This document shows, piece by piece, positions 44,385 through 52,307 of a stretch of DNA of 64,000 nt. This DNA is from Pseudomonadota bacterium (GTDB taxonomy: Bacteria > Desulfobacterota > Desulfobulbia > Desulfobulbales > Desulfocapsaceae), in contig JAEYNP010000108.1 in NCBI GenBank assembly GCA_023412495.1, forward strand, positions 1-64,000, written 5' to 3'. Every line of letters begins with the position of its first letter. Within the stretch, counting starts at the first letter, position 1. The notes under the pieces are model-generated. The model ran no database searches, had not been told where the DNA came from, and saw only the letters and a program-made list of their open reading frames with translations. The translations under genes were made by a program, and so were the position numbers.

Positions 44385-44645
44385 TCATTTGGTGTTTATC
44401 ATTCTTTCCATGTATTTATACCCCTCATCGCAGATCTTCTGGTAATGGTTTCTCGATTCCCTCAAAAAGGCAATGGAATCGTTGAAGGGCTTTCTGGCTT
44501 CATCGGTGATCCAGGGAAACTGCTTAAGAAACCCATTCATCATGCTTTCCGAGTTGTCCTGGATGACATTGATGGCACTGCAGGTGTTGTTGAACATCAT
44601 TCTTCTGAATCCGATCATTTGTTTGGCAATTTTCTGTAATTCCAT
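44385..44645 (-). CDS. Phasin-family small protein
   Basis: An 86-residue helical protein beginning MELQKIAKQMIGFRRMMFNNTCSAINVIQDNSESM and having FPWITDEARKPFNDSIAFLRESRNHYQKICDEGYKYM. The FxxxxxxNTxxAxxxIQDxxE and PWI pattern is shared with 51494-51793 and more distantly with the gene just downstream. This is the layout of short phasin-like proteins that cover PHA granules and touch the synthase. It is expressed toward the SDR gene and separated from phaR by a divergent promoter region. Confidence 0.7.
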   Translation of the reverse strand: MELQKIAKQMIGFRRMMFNNTCSAINVIQDNSESMMNGFLKQFPWITDEARKPFNDSIAFLRESRNHYQKICDEGYKYMERMINTK

Positions 44646-45069
44646 ATATTACCTCCCTCCAGGATTATTAAAGAAAAAGACGCCCGTAATGCAGGGGGTG
44701 TTTCGCCGCAGCGGCGACATCATCCTGCCAAATTATTAGATCAAAAATCGATTTTGTCAACAGAACGTAACATTACAATTAAATTGTGCAAAAAAACCAT
44801 TTGTCAAGAGGAATTATACTGCGTTGCAAAAAAGCGATTATGATAAAAAATACCCTAATTTTACTGGCTCAATAAAGCAGCATCGGTTGTGATTGAAGCG
44901 TATTGACAGCGGACATGTTGCGCTGTAACATAAAGAAGTTTTAAAACCTTAACGCGAATGGATCTCAAATAAATGGAGAAAAACTTTATTTGTCCTGTGC
45001 GTTCCGAGCCGATTCTCTCCTCTGTCCATCGCAAAGGGAAAGTGAGCCACGGCTGAGATACGTTGGGCA
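44646..45069. promoter_or_regulatory. Divergent promoter region between the phasins and phaR
   Basis: No gene is present. A good plus-strand promoter is TTGACA (44903-44908), 17 bases, TAACAT (44926-44931). Two near-direct repeats, TTGTGCAAAAAA (about 44784) and GTTGCAAAAAA (about 44823), contain a TGCAAA core and may be PhaR sites, since PhaR binds TGC-rich sites in other bacteria (memory). The AT content is well above the flanks. Confidence 0.4.
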
Positions 45070-45543
45070 ATGTCTTACAGGATGGTGGGAGTGGACAGCA
45101 GAATCCTTATAAAAAAATACCCGAATCGTCGGTTGTATAACACCGAAACCAGTGAGTATATCACCATCAAGGATGTCGCCGAGTTGATCAAGGCGGGGAA
45201 CCGGGTCGAGGTGAGGGATGCCAATACCGGTGAAGATGTGACGGCCTTAGTGCTTACCCAAATCATCATGGACAAGGCCAAGAACAACCAGGGGCTTCTG
45301 CCGGTATCGCTGCTGCACCTGGTTATTCAATTCGGAGAGAATCTCCTCCACGAATTTTTCGAGAAATACCTTGAAAAGACCATGGAGAGCTATCTGGTCT
45401 ATCGGAAGACGATGGATGATCAGGTCAATGCCTACCTCGACATGGGCATGGACTTTTCCAGCCTAGCAGAAAAAACACTCAAAGATATGGAGTCGTTAAA
45501 TATCTTCAGCAAGACATTGAAACAGTATGGCATAAAGAAGTAG
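45070..45543 (+). CDS. phaR: PHA synthesis repressor PhaR
   Basis: A 157-residue PhaR. The N-terminal PHB/PHA accumulation regulator domain is unmistakable: ILIKKYPNRRLYNTETSEYITIKDVAELIKAGNRVEVRDANTGEDVTALVLTQIIMD. The C-terminal part is helical with DYL-like repeats and is proposed in other systems to bind PHA granules. It represses phasin and synthase genes when granules are absent. Two ATGs (45070, 45082) and a GTG (45091) are possible starts; the core begins at about residue 11. Confidence 0.92.
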   Translation: MSYRMVGVDSRILIKKYPNRRLYNTETSEYITIKDVAELIKAGNRVEVRDANTGEDVTALVLTQIIMDKAKNNQGLLPVSLLHLVIQFGENLLHEFFEKYLEKTMESYLVYRKTMDDQVNAYLDMGMDFSSLAEKTLKDMESLNIFSKTLKQYGIKK

Positions 45544-45630
45544 CTGTTTCCTGTAATGAAGTAGTTGTTCAAGGCAATACGAGTTATTTGTTGGTTCGAC
45601 TTGATCCTAATAGATAAAAGGAGCTGCAAT

Positions 45631-46626
45631 ATGACGGATATTAACCCTCAGAACAATGAAATCGGTAAGTTCGTCGAGTCGTGGATGACGATGACGAAGA
45701 ATTTTTGGCGGCCACCGGGCAATGCACGGGAGGAAGGCCTGCGCAGTTCGGGACTGAATTTCGATGCGGTCGCCGACAGCCAGGAAGACGACAAATATAA
45801 GACCTATAAGGCGTGGGAGTCCTCGATCAATAATTCCATCTCTTTCTTCAGGCTCATGATGGCCCCGGAAAACCAGGACACCCTGTACCGGTCCGTTTCG
45901 GCGTATACCGAGGCGCTGACTCAGTCGGCGGGGGATTCCCTGGAGAATTTCATTGAATTCCAGAGCCAGGCGGTGAAGAGCATGGCAAAGGTCGGCGAAC
46001 ATACGAAGGCTTATAACCTGGATGACCTCGACCACTCGGCTTTCGAGTCGTTCCGCGAGCTGTACCGGTCGGAACTGCAGAAATATCTCAAGATACCGAA
46101 AATCGGCTTACCCAGGGAATACCATGAGAGACTCAGCGAGCTCCTTGACAAGTCGACTATCTTCTTCTCCCATCTCGTCGAACTTATCTACCAGTTCACC
46201 ACGCCCTTCGAGAAGACTCACCGGGTGATGCAGGCCAAGGTCAAAAAGATGCTGGAGGGCGGCGAAATAGTGGAAGATCCTAAGCAGGTCTACAACGACT
46301 GGATCAGGATCCTCGAAAAGCATTTCCTGGATATGCTGAAATCAAAAGAATATACGGAAGTCCTGAACAACACCATCACTTCCCTTGCGGCCTACAAGGG
46401 CGTGAAAAACAGTGTGGCCGACATCTTCCTGAAGGAGATGCAGATCCCCACCGGCCGGGACATGGATGAGGTGTACAAGGACATCTACAACATGAAGAAG
46501 AAGATTAAGGAATTATCCAGGCAGATCGAAAAACTGAATAAAGAGAAACTGAATAAAGAGAAACTGAATAAAGAGAAACTGCAAAAAGTGGAGGCGTTAA
46601 GCGGAGCGGCTTTTCCGGTAAAATAA
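45631..46626 (+). CDS. phaE: Class III PHA synthase subunit PhaE
   Basis: A 331-residue PhaE, the non-catalytic partner of class III synthases. WMTMTKNFWRPP, SLENFIEFQSQAVKSMAK and FHVLSHLVE-type helices are followed by AKVKKMLEGGEIVEDPKQVYNDWIRILEKHFLDMLKSKEYTEVLNNTITSLAAYKG, a family-typical core. The tail has a coiled coil made longer by a KLNKE repeat (15 bases repeated three times). AAAGGAG is 6 bases upstream of this ATG; an upstream in-frame ATG is not used. It sits 17 bases before phaC. Confidence 0.88.
   Translation: MTDINPQNNEIGKFVESWMTMTKNFWRPPGNAREEGLRSSGLNFDAVADSQEDDKYKTYKAWESSINNSISFFRLMMAPENQDTLYRSVSAYTEALTQSAGDSLENFIEFQSQAVKSMAKVGEHTKAYNLDDLDHSAFESFRELYRSELQKYLKIPKIGLPREYHERLSELLDKSTIFFSHLVELIYQFTTPFEKTHRVMQAKVKKMLEGGEIVEDPKQVYNDWIRILEKHFLDMLKSKEYTEVLNNTITSLAAYKGVKNSVADIFLKEMQIPTGRDMDEVYKDIYNMKKKIKELSRQIEKLNKEKLNKEKLNKEKLQKVEALSGAAFPVK
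46531..46582 (+). repeat. 15-bp tandem repeat in phaE
   Basis: AAACTGAATAAAGAG occurs three times in perfect tandem (46531-46545, 46546-46560, 46561-46575), plus a partial fourth copy. It encodes KLNKE repeats at the C-terminal coiled coil of PhaE. It is a likely slippage hotspot that can change length in steps of five residues without a frameshift. Confidence 0.9.
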
Positions 46627-46643
46627 CGAGGAGGGAAAATTGA

Positions 46644-47717
46644 ATGAATGCAAGAATTCCCGTAGATCTCATTCTTAAAAACATCGAGGAGAGTAGAAAG
46701 ACCACCCACAAGAAACTGCGCAGGGCATCTGCGGTCCTGACCAGTCAACTCGACACCGATATCTCCACCACCCCCTATGACATCGTCTATCAGGAGGACA
46801 GGGTCAAGCTGAAGCATTACCGACCGACGGAGGTGAGGTGCAAAACTCCGCTGCTGGTCATCTACGCCCTGATCAACCGTGAAACCATGCTCGACCTGCA
46901 GCCCCGGCGGAGCGTCGTCGAGAGCCTGTTGTCCCAGGGGGTCGAGATCTATATGGTCGACTGGGGGTATCCGACCCGCAAGGATCAGTATCTCACCATC
47001 GGCGATCACGTTAACGGCTATATCGCTAATATCGTCAACTTCATCTGCGATGAAAAAGGCATAGACCAGCTCAATATCATGGGTATCTGCATGGGCGGGG
47101 TCTTCTCCGTCATCTACAGCGCGCTCTATCCGCACCGGGTAAAGAATCTCGTCACCACCGTGACCCCGAGCAACTTCGACACTGACAAGGGCTTGTTGAA
47201 TGTCTGGATGCGGCAGACCGACGCCCAGATCCTCGGCGATACCTATGCCAACATGCCCGGCGACATCATGAACCTGGGTTTTCTGCTGCTCAATCCCGCC
47301 AGGCTGATCATCGACAAGTATGTCGGGTTTATCCAGAATATCGACGACAAGAACTATGTGGAAAATTTCATCCGCATGGAAAAATGGATCTTCGACAGTC
47401 CGGATGTCCCGGCGGCGACCTTTAAGCAGTTTATCAACGATCTCTATAAGAAAAACCTGCTGATTGAATCGAAGCTCGTCATCGACGGGGAACGTGTCGA
47501 TCTGCGCAAGATCACCATGCCCCTGCTGAACTTCTATGGCAGGTTCGATCATCTCGTGCCCCCGGAGGCGTGCAACCTGCTCACCTCCAGGGTTGGATCC
47601 AAGGACAAGGAGGACATCTGTTTCGATACCGGGCATATCGGCATCTATGTGAGTTCGAAGTGCCAGCGGGAATTTGCCCCGAAGATTGCCGATTGGCTTT
47701 TGACAAGAGACAATTAA
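46644..47717 (+). CDS. phaC: Class III PHA synthase catalytic subunit PhaC
   Basis: A 357-residue synthase. The catalytic Cys is in GICMGG (Cys149), the Asp in GRFDHLVP (Asp302) and the His in DTGHIGIYVSS (His331). These are the same residue numbers as in the Allochromatium vinosum enzyme (recalled from the literature). The MVDWGYPTRKDQYLTIGDHVNGYI segment is class III specific. It polymerises (R)-3-hydroxyacyl-CoA on granules in complex with PhaE. It forms an operon with phaE and probably with the GAF gene 27 bases downstream. Confidence 0.95.
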   Translation: MNARIPVDLILKNIEESRKTTHKKLRRASAVLTSQLDTDISTTPYDIVYQEDRVKLKHYRPTEVRCKTPLLVIYALINRETMLDLQPRRSVVESLLSQGVEIYMVDWGYPTRKDQYLTIGDHVNGYIANIVNFICDEKGIDQLNIMGICMGGVFSVIYSALYPHRVKNLVTTVTPSNFDTDKGLLNVWMRQTDAQILGDTYANMPGDIMNLGFLLLNPARLIIDKYVGFIQNIDDKNYVENFIRMEKWIFDSPDVPAATFKQFINDLYKKNLLIESKLVIDGERVDLRKITMPLLNFYGRFDHLVPPEACNLLTSRVGSKDKEDICFDTGHIGIYVSSKCQREFAPKIADWLLTRDN

Positions 47718-47744
47718 CGAATAAAGAGAGAGAAGGGGGAAAGC

Positions 47745-48800
47745 ATGGCGAAAAATTGTGAATACTTCAAGAATTTCTGCCAGATCATCAATGCCATCCA
47801 AAGGTCTTCCGATCGCGTGGAGATTTTCGATCTTATCGTCAAAAGCGCCGTCGAGGTGATGAGGGCCAAAGCGTGTTCACTCTTTCTCATTCGCAGCAGG
47901 CATGACAGCGACGGTCTGTTTTACCCTGTCGCCCAGATCGGCCTTTCCGAAAAATACATCCACGCCGGTCCGGCCAACGGTCGCGAGGTCACCCGCGATA
48001 TCCTCAAGAAAGGCGGTTATATGGTGGTAAAAAATGCCACCACCGACCCCAGGCTGGAAAATCGCGAACTGAAGAAAAAAGAAGGAATCGCCTCGCTGCT
48101 GGTGGTTCCGGTGTTCGCCGATGAGGACCACCCCATCGGTATTCTGGCGCTCTACACCGCCGAACTCCGAGATTTTTCGGAGGAAGATGTGGAATTGCTG
48201 AAGGGTCTCGCAGATCAGGGAGGCATCGCCATCATGCGGGCCCACAACGAATACCGGCGCAAGAGGGATCTGCAGTTGCTCACTACCGTGGCAGAGAACC
48301 TCAGTTCTTCACTCGACATCAAGGTCATCCTCCATCTCATGACCGCGGATCTGGCGCTCGCCTTCGAACTGCTCGGGGTGACCATCCGGCTGGTCGATGA
48401 CAGGACGAGGGAATTGAAGCTGGTTGCCAGTTACGGGCTGAGCGAAAAATATTTGAACAAGGGACCGGTCTCGGCGGAGAGGATCAAGACCGTGCTGCGC
48501 AACCAGGCCGAGGTTATCGACGATGTTGCCACCTACGATATCGACTACCGTGAAGAGCGCAAGGCGGAAGGCATTGTCACCATGCTCCATCTGCCGATTT
48601 CGGTGAAAGGAAAGGTGATCGGCATCATGGGTCTGTACAGCGACAAAAAGCGTGGCCTGCTGGATGAGGATGTCAGCCTGATGAGCGCCATCGCCCGGCA
48701 GTGCGGGCTGGCTATCCAGAATGCCTCGCTCTATCTCCAGCTCGAACAGGATAAAAAGAACCTGGAAGAGGAAATATGGGGACATAAGGCCTGGTTTTAG
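47745..48800 (+). CDS. Tandem-GAF signalling protein
   Basis: A 351-residue protein with two GAF domains. The first (about 20-165) has RVEIFDLIVKSAVEVMRAKACSLFLI and VVPVFADEDHPIGILALYT. The second (about 175-330) has LSSSLDIKVILHLMTADLALAFELLGVTIRLVD and LHLPISVKGKVIGIMGLYS. A short coiled coil closes the protein. It has no catalytic or DNA-binding domain. GAF domains bind cyclic nucleotides or other small molecules. Because it is co-oriented with phaEC at 27 bases, it may tune synthase activity or sense the redox state, but no partner can be named. Confidence 0.82.
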   Translation: MAKNCEYFKNFCQIINAIQRSSDRVEIFDLIVKSAVEVMRAKACSLFLIRSRHDSDGLFYPVAQIGLSEKYIHAGPANGREVTRDILKKGGYMVVKNATTDPRLENRELKKKEGIASLLVVPVFADEDHPIGILALYTAELRDFSEEDVELLKGLADQGGIAIMRAHNEYRRKRDLQLLTTVAENLSSSLDIKVILHLMTADLALAFELLGVTIRLVDDRTRELKLVASYGLSEKYLNKGPVSAERIKTVLRNQAEVIDDVATYDIDYREERKAEGIVTMLHLPISVKGKVIGIMGLYSDKKRGLLDEDVSLMSAIARQCGLAIQNASLYLQLEQDKKNLEEEIWGHKAWF

Positions 48801-48856
48801 TACCTTTGAAAAAATTTTCTGCGCGTTTTTTCAAAAGATTATTTCGTTAAGGTACT
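48799..48856. repeat. AGTACCTT / AAGGTACT inverted-repeat element
   Basis: AGTACCTT at the left end and AAGGTACT at the right end enclose an inner TTTGAAAAAA / TTTTTTCAAA hairpin. It starts on the last bases of the GAF gene and lies just after its stop codon, so it may end that transcript. The outer words recur at 51349-51403. Confidence 0.5.
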
Positions 48857-49240
48857 TAAACCTCTCAAGGGGGTACTGAAAAGAGCCCCCTCTGCTGTGG
48901 GAGGACAACAACCCTGGGCTGCGGGCGTCAGCCCGCAATAGGTCCACGGAGCCTGTCGGATTCGAGTGGACTGGTTGATCGCTTGGCAGTCGGCCGCCAT
49001 GTCCAGTTAGTCCACAACGTCCACTCTACCCATCTGCTCTCCCGGAGAATAATGGCTATAACCCGGGAGGCTCCTAGCACATCATTTCTTGTTTTCCCTA
49101 ATAAATCGCCAAGACACCCCTCAAGGCGGCTCTGAAAAGAGTCCCCTTTGAGGGGGATATAGGATATGATGAGAAAGACTCGCCTGATAGGCGGGAAAGT
49201 CGATGTTCGAGAGAGGAAGTTAACAAGGAAGATCTGCGCG
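48857..49240. other. Intergenic region, no gene
   Basis: No gene is supported. Two similar words occur, CTCAAGGGGGTACTGAAAAG near 48873 and CTGAAAAGAGTCCCC near 49130. TCATTTCTTGTTTT at about 49082 is identical to a word at 948-961, again close to an AGTACCTT arm. This suggests old copies of one repeat family. The ribosome-binding site AAGGAAG for the lipoprotein is at about 49226. Confidence 0.4.
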
Positions 49241-49573
49241 ATGAAGAATTTTTTGATGATTGCGGTTGTGGCGATGGCGTTTTCAGGATGCACCCAGGAA
49301 ACACAGAATAAGTTGGGCAGGGCGGTACAGAACTGGACAGGGACCGATGGAGTGCTGGAGGTTTACGCGGGGGATAAACTGGTGAGGCGATTTATGAAGA
49401 TCGACAAGATTTCCACCGCCGCCTCCACCCAGGGCAAGGCCGAGAGACCCTATCGTTTCGGGTACGGAGTGCTTGACGATAATCTGAACGGGGTGGTCGA
49501 CCCTGGCGAGAGGAAGGTATATTTCGAATTCAGCGATTATTCGACTCCCTATGTCTTTTTTGAAAAGCCGTAG
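49241..49573 (+). CDS. Small predicted lipoprotein
   Basis: A 110-residue protein with a short signal peptide and a lipobox-like AFSGC (Cys at about residue 16), after MKNFLMIAVVAMAFSGC. The mature part has QNWTGTDGVLEVYAGDKLVRRFMKIDKISTAASTQGKAERPYRFGYGVLDDNLNGVVDPGERKVYFEFSDYS. A strand-rich small domain is likely, but I do not recognise it. It is convergent with the second synthase-like gene. The lipidated envelope location is inferred from the lipobox. Confidence 0.6.
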   Translation: MKNFLMIAVVAMAFSGCTQETQNKLGRAVQNWTGTDGVLEVYAGDKLVRRFMKIDKISTAASTQGKAERPYRFGYGVLDDNLNGVVDPGERKVYFEFSDYSTPYVFFEKP

Positions 49574-49713
49574 GATTTGGGAGCATGACGCCTCCAGCAC
49601 GGGTTGCTTGCGAACAGTGTTTTTCGCGACAGGGATTTAAGACGGAAAAATTTGTGGGTCGATCCACGGATAATTGGATAGATCCCGTAAAGGCGACACC
49701 GGAACCCGATGGC

Positions 49714-51306
49714 TTAACCGGTCTGGCCCAGTTGCCTTGCCAGATCGAGGTGAAAGCGGACCGGCCCGCGGTATTTGCCGGCACCGAATTCGGCATCGTA
49801 ATTCCTGGCCCTGTAAACCGTGTTGAAATTGAGTGTCGAATCGAGCGTGAAGACGGAGTCGAGTGCGTACTTGGTGCCGGGATGGGACCAGGAGGTGGCG
49901 ATGGCGACATGGCCTTTGGGGAAGGGGGTCACCTCGACGCCGTCGATGAAGTCGAGGGGGGCGAGGGCCACCTCTTTTTCCACCAGCTCGTCGGTCTCGC
50001 CGTAGCAGAGCAGCCAGGTGATCTTTTTCTCGGTGATCCCGCGAAAATTCAGCTTCCTGTCGAAGATCGAGACGGGCAGGGTGCCGTCGGCGGAGATGGG
50101 GATATTATATGACTTGTAGCTCATCTCGGTGGTGGACAGCGGGATGTCCGTACGTTCGTTCTGCAGCCAGTAGTTGAGTGCCGCGACCGTTTTATTGATC
50201 GGGGCGGGGTGACCGTCCCGGCCCTTCAGCATCAGCATGTCCCGGAGGAAGGCGACCATCGGTCCGGAATTCTCAATGCCTTTCAGCTTGTACACCCAGC
50301 CCATGAGCATGCCGCTGGCGATTTTGTTGCCGTTGCCAAGGGTTTTGGTGCCGTAGGCCAGATCGTTGAACTGCTCCGGCAGATCGTCGAGAAAACTGCC
50401 AAGCCCCTTGCTGCGGGTTCCGTCCATCGGTGCCACACAGGTGATCAACGAATCCACCAGGCCGTCCAGCTCGCCTGTCAGGATGTTGCAGAGGGCGGAG
50501 AAGCCCCCCTGGCAATAGCCGTTCAGGGTAACCGGATGGCCATGACGTTCCTTGACTTTCTCGCAAAAATATTTGGTGTCCAGGCAATCCTCCTCGAGGC
50601 TCATCTTCTGCACCGCCGTATTCCGGTGGATGTCCTTCATGATTCGGATATAGGTGGGAATGCCCTTGTTGGCGAAGCAGTGGGCGTAGCTCTTCTGCTC
50701 GCCGGGCAGAAACGCGAGGATATTGGCGCCGAGTACAAAAGGCGGAATGATGATCATCGGCTTCATCCGCTCATTGGTAGCCACCCCGGGCTCGTTCGGC
50801 TTTACCCGGTGCAGAATGAACCTGTCGGTCTCGGCAGAGACACTTTCCGGCTGGCGCTCAAAGTGGAAGCCGTATTCCGACTCGATTTCCTTGATGGCCT
50901 GCGGGAATTCGTAGAGCACCTGGTGCAGCACTTCCTTCTGACGGATGAAAAACTCGTCCATCTTCTCGCCTTCCCGATCGAGAAAGGTCGCGAACCAGGC
51001 GGAAACCCCTTTTGCCAGTTCCTGCTGATTGTAGAAGTCGAGAACCTGCAGAAAACCGATGGCGTATCTGTTGGTGAGATCGATATTGAACGCCAGCAGC
51101 TTCAGGTAGGATTGGTAATTTTCCCAGAGCGTCCGTTCCTTCACCCGGGTCGCTTCGACCTTGCTGAAGATCGCCGAGGACTTGAGCAGGGGTTTGAGGT
51201 AATCGAGATTATACGCGTGAAAGCCTTCGGCAAGAGCCTTTGCGACCTCGAGTTGGGCCGATACTGCCCTTGTCCAGGCATTGAACGCCGAGTAAAAACC
51301 GTACAT
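49714..51306 (-). CDS. PhaC-superfamily protein (second PHA synthase-like)
   Basis: A 530-residue alpha/beta hydrolase of the PHA-synthase kind. NGYCQGGFSAL carries the Cys nucleophile (Cys265), CYGETDELVEKEVA the Asp candidate, and PKGHVAIATSWSHPGT the His candidate. FVLGANILAFLPGEQKSYAHCFANKGIPTYIRIMKD is the strand-helix before the elbow. It has a helical N-terminal half (about 180 residues) that is longer than in class III PhaC and does not resemble class I or II in length. It ends close to a phasin gene on the same strand, suggesting a real granule role. Polymerase or depolymerase activity is not proven. Confidence 0.78.
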   Translation of the reverse strand: MYGFYSAFNAWTRAVSAQLEVAKALAEGFHAYNLDYLKPLLKSSAIFSKVEATRVKERTLWENYQSYLKLLAFNIDLTNRYAIGFLQVLDFYNQQELAKGVSAWFATFLDREGEKMDEFFIRQKEVLHQVLYEFPQAIKEIESEYGFHFERQPESVSAETDRFILHRVKPNEPGVATNERMKPMIIIPPFVLGANILAFLPGEQKSYAHCFANKGIPTYIRIMKDIHRNTAVQKMSLEEDCLDTKYFCEKVKERHGHPVTLNGYCQGGFSALCNILTGELDGLVDSLITCVAPMDGTRSKGLGSFLDDLPEQFNDLAYGTKTLGNGNKIASGMLMGWVYKLKGIENSGPMVAFLRDMLMLKGRDGHPAPINKTVAALNYWLQNERTDIPLSTTEMSYKSYNIPISADGTLPVSIFDRKLNFRGITEKKITWLLCYGETDELVEKEVALAPLDFIDGVEVTPFPKGHVAIATSWSHPGTKYALDSVFTLDSTLNFNTVYRARNYDAEFGAGKYRGPVRFHLDLARQLGQTG

Positions 51307-51348
51307 GAGTTTCTCCCCCCTCCTCCCTAACCCCAGCAGAACAGGATA

Positions 51349-51403
51349 AGTACCTTCAGGAAAAATTCATTTTTAAGTTAGAATTGAATTTCTTTAAGGT
51401 ACT
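51349..51403. repeat. AGTACCTT / AAGGTACT inverted-repeat element, second copy
   Basis: The same outer words as at 48799-48856, here with AAATTCAT and GAATTTC inside them. It lies just upstream of the second synthase-like gene, between its start and the phasin gene. Confidence 0.5.
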
Positions 51404-51445
51404 AAGGCACTGAAAATGCGGTAAACGAAGCCCCCAAACGGCGTT

Positions 51446-51472
51446 GCCGGCAGGAAAGGATTCCCTGCCGGC
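51446..51472. terminator. Stem-loop downstream of the third phasin-like gene
   Basis: GCCGGCAGG pairs with CCTGCCGGC across a nine-base loop. It lies 22 bases after the phasin stop on the minus strand and may limit read-through into the second synthase-like gene. No clear T-run is present. Confidence 0.5.
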
Positions 51473-51493
51473 CCTTTCGGATGAAGATGGCGC

Positions 51494-51793
51494 TCAACGC
51501 ATTTCCCTTTCCTTTTCACGGGTTTGCCTTTCCTCTCTCTCTTCGAGGAGCTCCTCGAACTTGCGGTAGCCGTCTTCAACGGCTTTCTTGAACTCATTGC
51601 GGGACTTTTTGGCCAGATCGACGGAAGTCTGCAGCGACTTCTTGGCGTCTTCGGAAATCCACGGCAGCTGATCGAGATAGCTGCTGACGATGATTTCGGT
51701 CTGGTCCTGAATCATGGCCATGGCGTTGAAGGTGTTCTCGAAAAGAGTTTTCTGAAATACCAGGGTCTGCTTTGCGAATCTTGATGTTTCCAT
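51494..51793 (-). CDS. Phasin-family small protein (third)
   Basis: A 99-residue helical protein: METSRFAKQTLVFQKTLFENTFNAMAMIQDQTEIIVSSYLDQLPWISEDAKKSLQTSVDLAKKSRNEFKKAVEDGYRKFEELL, ending in a charged Glu/Arg tail. It shares the FxxxxFENTxxAMxMIQDQxE and PWI pattern with the phasin at 44385-44645. It precedes the second synthase-like gene on the same strand and probably forms its granule partner. Confidence 0.75.
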   Translation of the reverse strand: METSRFAKQTLVFQKTLFENTFNAMAMIQDQTEIIVSSYLDQLPWISEDAKKSLQTSVDLAKKSRNEFKKAVEDGYRKFEELLEEREERQTREKEREMR

Positions 51794-52126
51794 GAGACTG
51801 CTCCTTTGCGCTTGTGATGATTCTGGTTGCTGTAACAGGACTTGCCTGTCCCGGCCGCTTCACTTCCTGCACGTTGGACTCATCTTTCGTAGAGTCTAGT
51901 ATAGTAATGGCGGGTAGTAAGTCAAGCGGAAAATGTTGCAGTGCACAAACTTGAATTATTGATAGGCAAAAAATGAAATAAATGATTTTTTGTCACCATG
52001 CTAGGATGTTAAACCATACTATAAGCTGATTGCCTACTTGTTGCTGATTGCGAAATGTTGCGGTGTATCAAGGTGCTCAGGCTCATTGCGGGTAAAGCGA
52101 GTATTTTTCCTCATCCTCCTGCCTTT
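51794..52126. other. Intergenic region between the phasin gene and the degraded ligase-side fragment
   Basis: No gene is supported. The 51900-52030 stretch is AT-rich, and a ribosome-binding site for the phasin (AAGGAGCAG, on the minus strand) lies near 51800. It may hold the phasin promoter, but no -35/-10 pair is convincing. Confidence 0.4.
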
Positions 52127-52246
52127 GGCGTAGGCCACGGCGACAGCGCAGGAGGCAAGCCGGGATTCGGACAAATTGGCTCTGCTGGTGAGAATGATGG
52201 GCATTCCCCCGCTGATTGCGGACCTGGGTGTCGAAGACGATCCCAT
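52127..52246 (-). pseudogene. Remnant of a phosphate acetyl/butyryltransferase C-terminus
   Basis: The minus-strand frame reads PRSAISGGMPIILTSRANLSESRLASCAVAVAYA. It matches, from memory, the conserved end of phosphotransacetylase/phosphotransbutyrylase (pattern GxxxPIILTSRADxxxxRLxSCAVAxxxA). No upstream two-thirds of such an enzyme is present. The preceding DNA shifts frame, and the ORF begins at a chance ATG at 52246. It directly follows an ADP-forming acyl-CoA synthetase, suggesting that a neighbouring acyl-phosphate enzyme was lost from this locus. Confidence 0.5.
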
Positions 52247-52307
52247 CGGTGGAGCGTGCCGTTGCCCCGAGGCTGCCGTTGATCTTCGCTTCCTCTTGGC
52301 GACTCAG

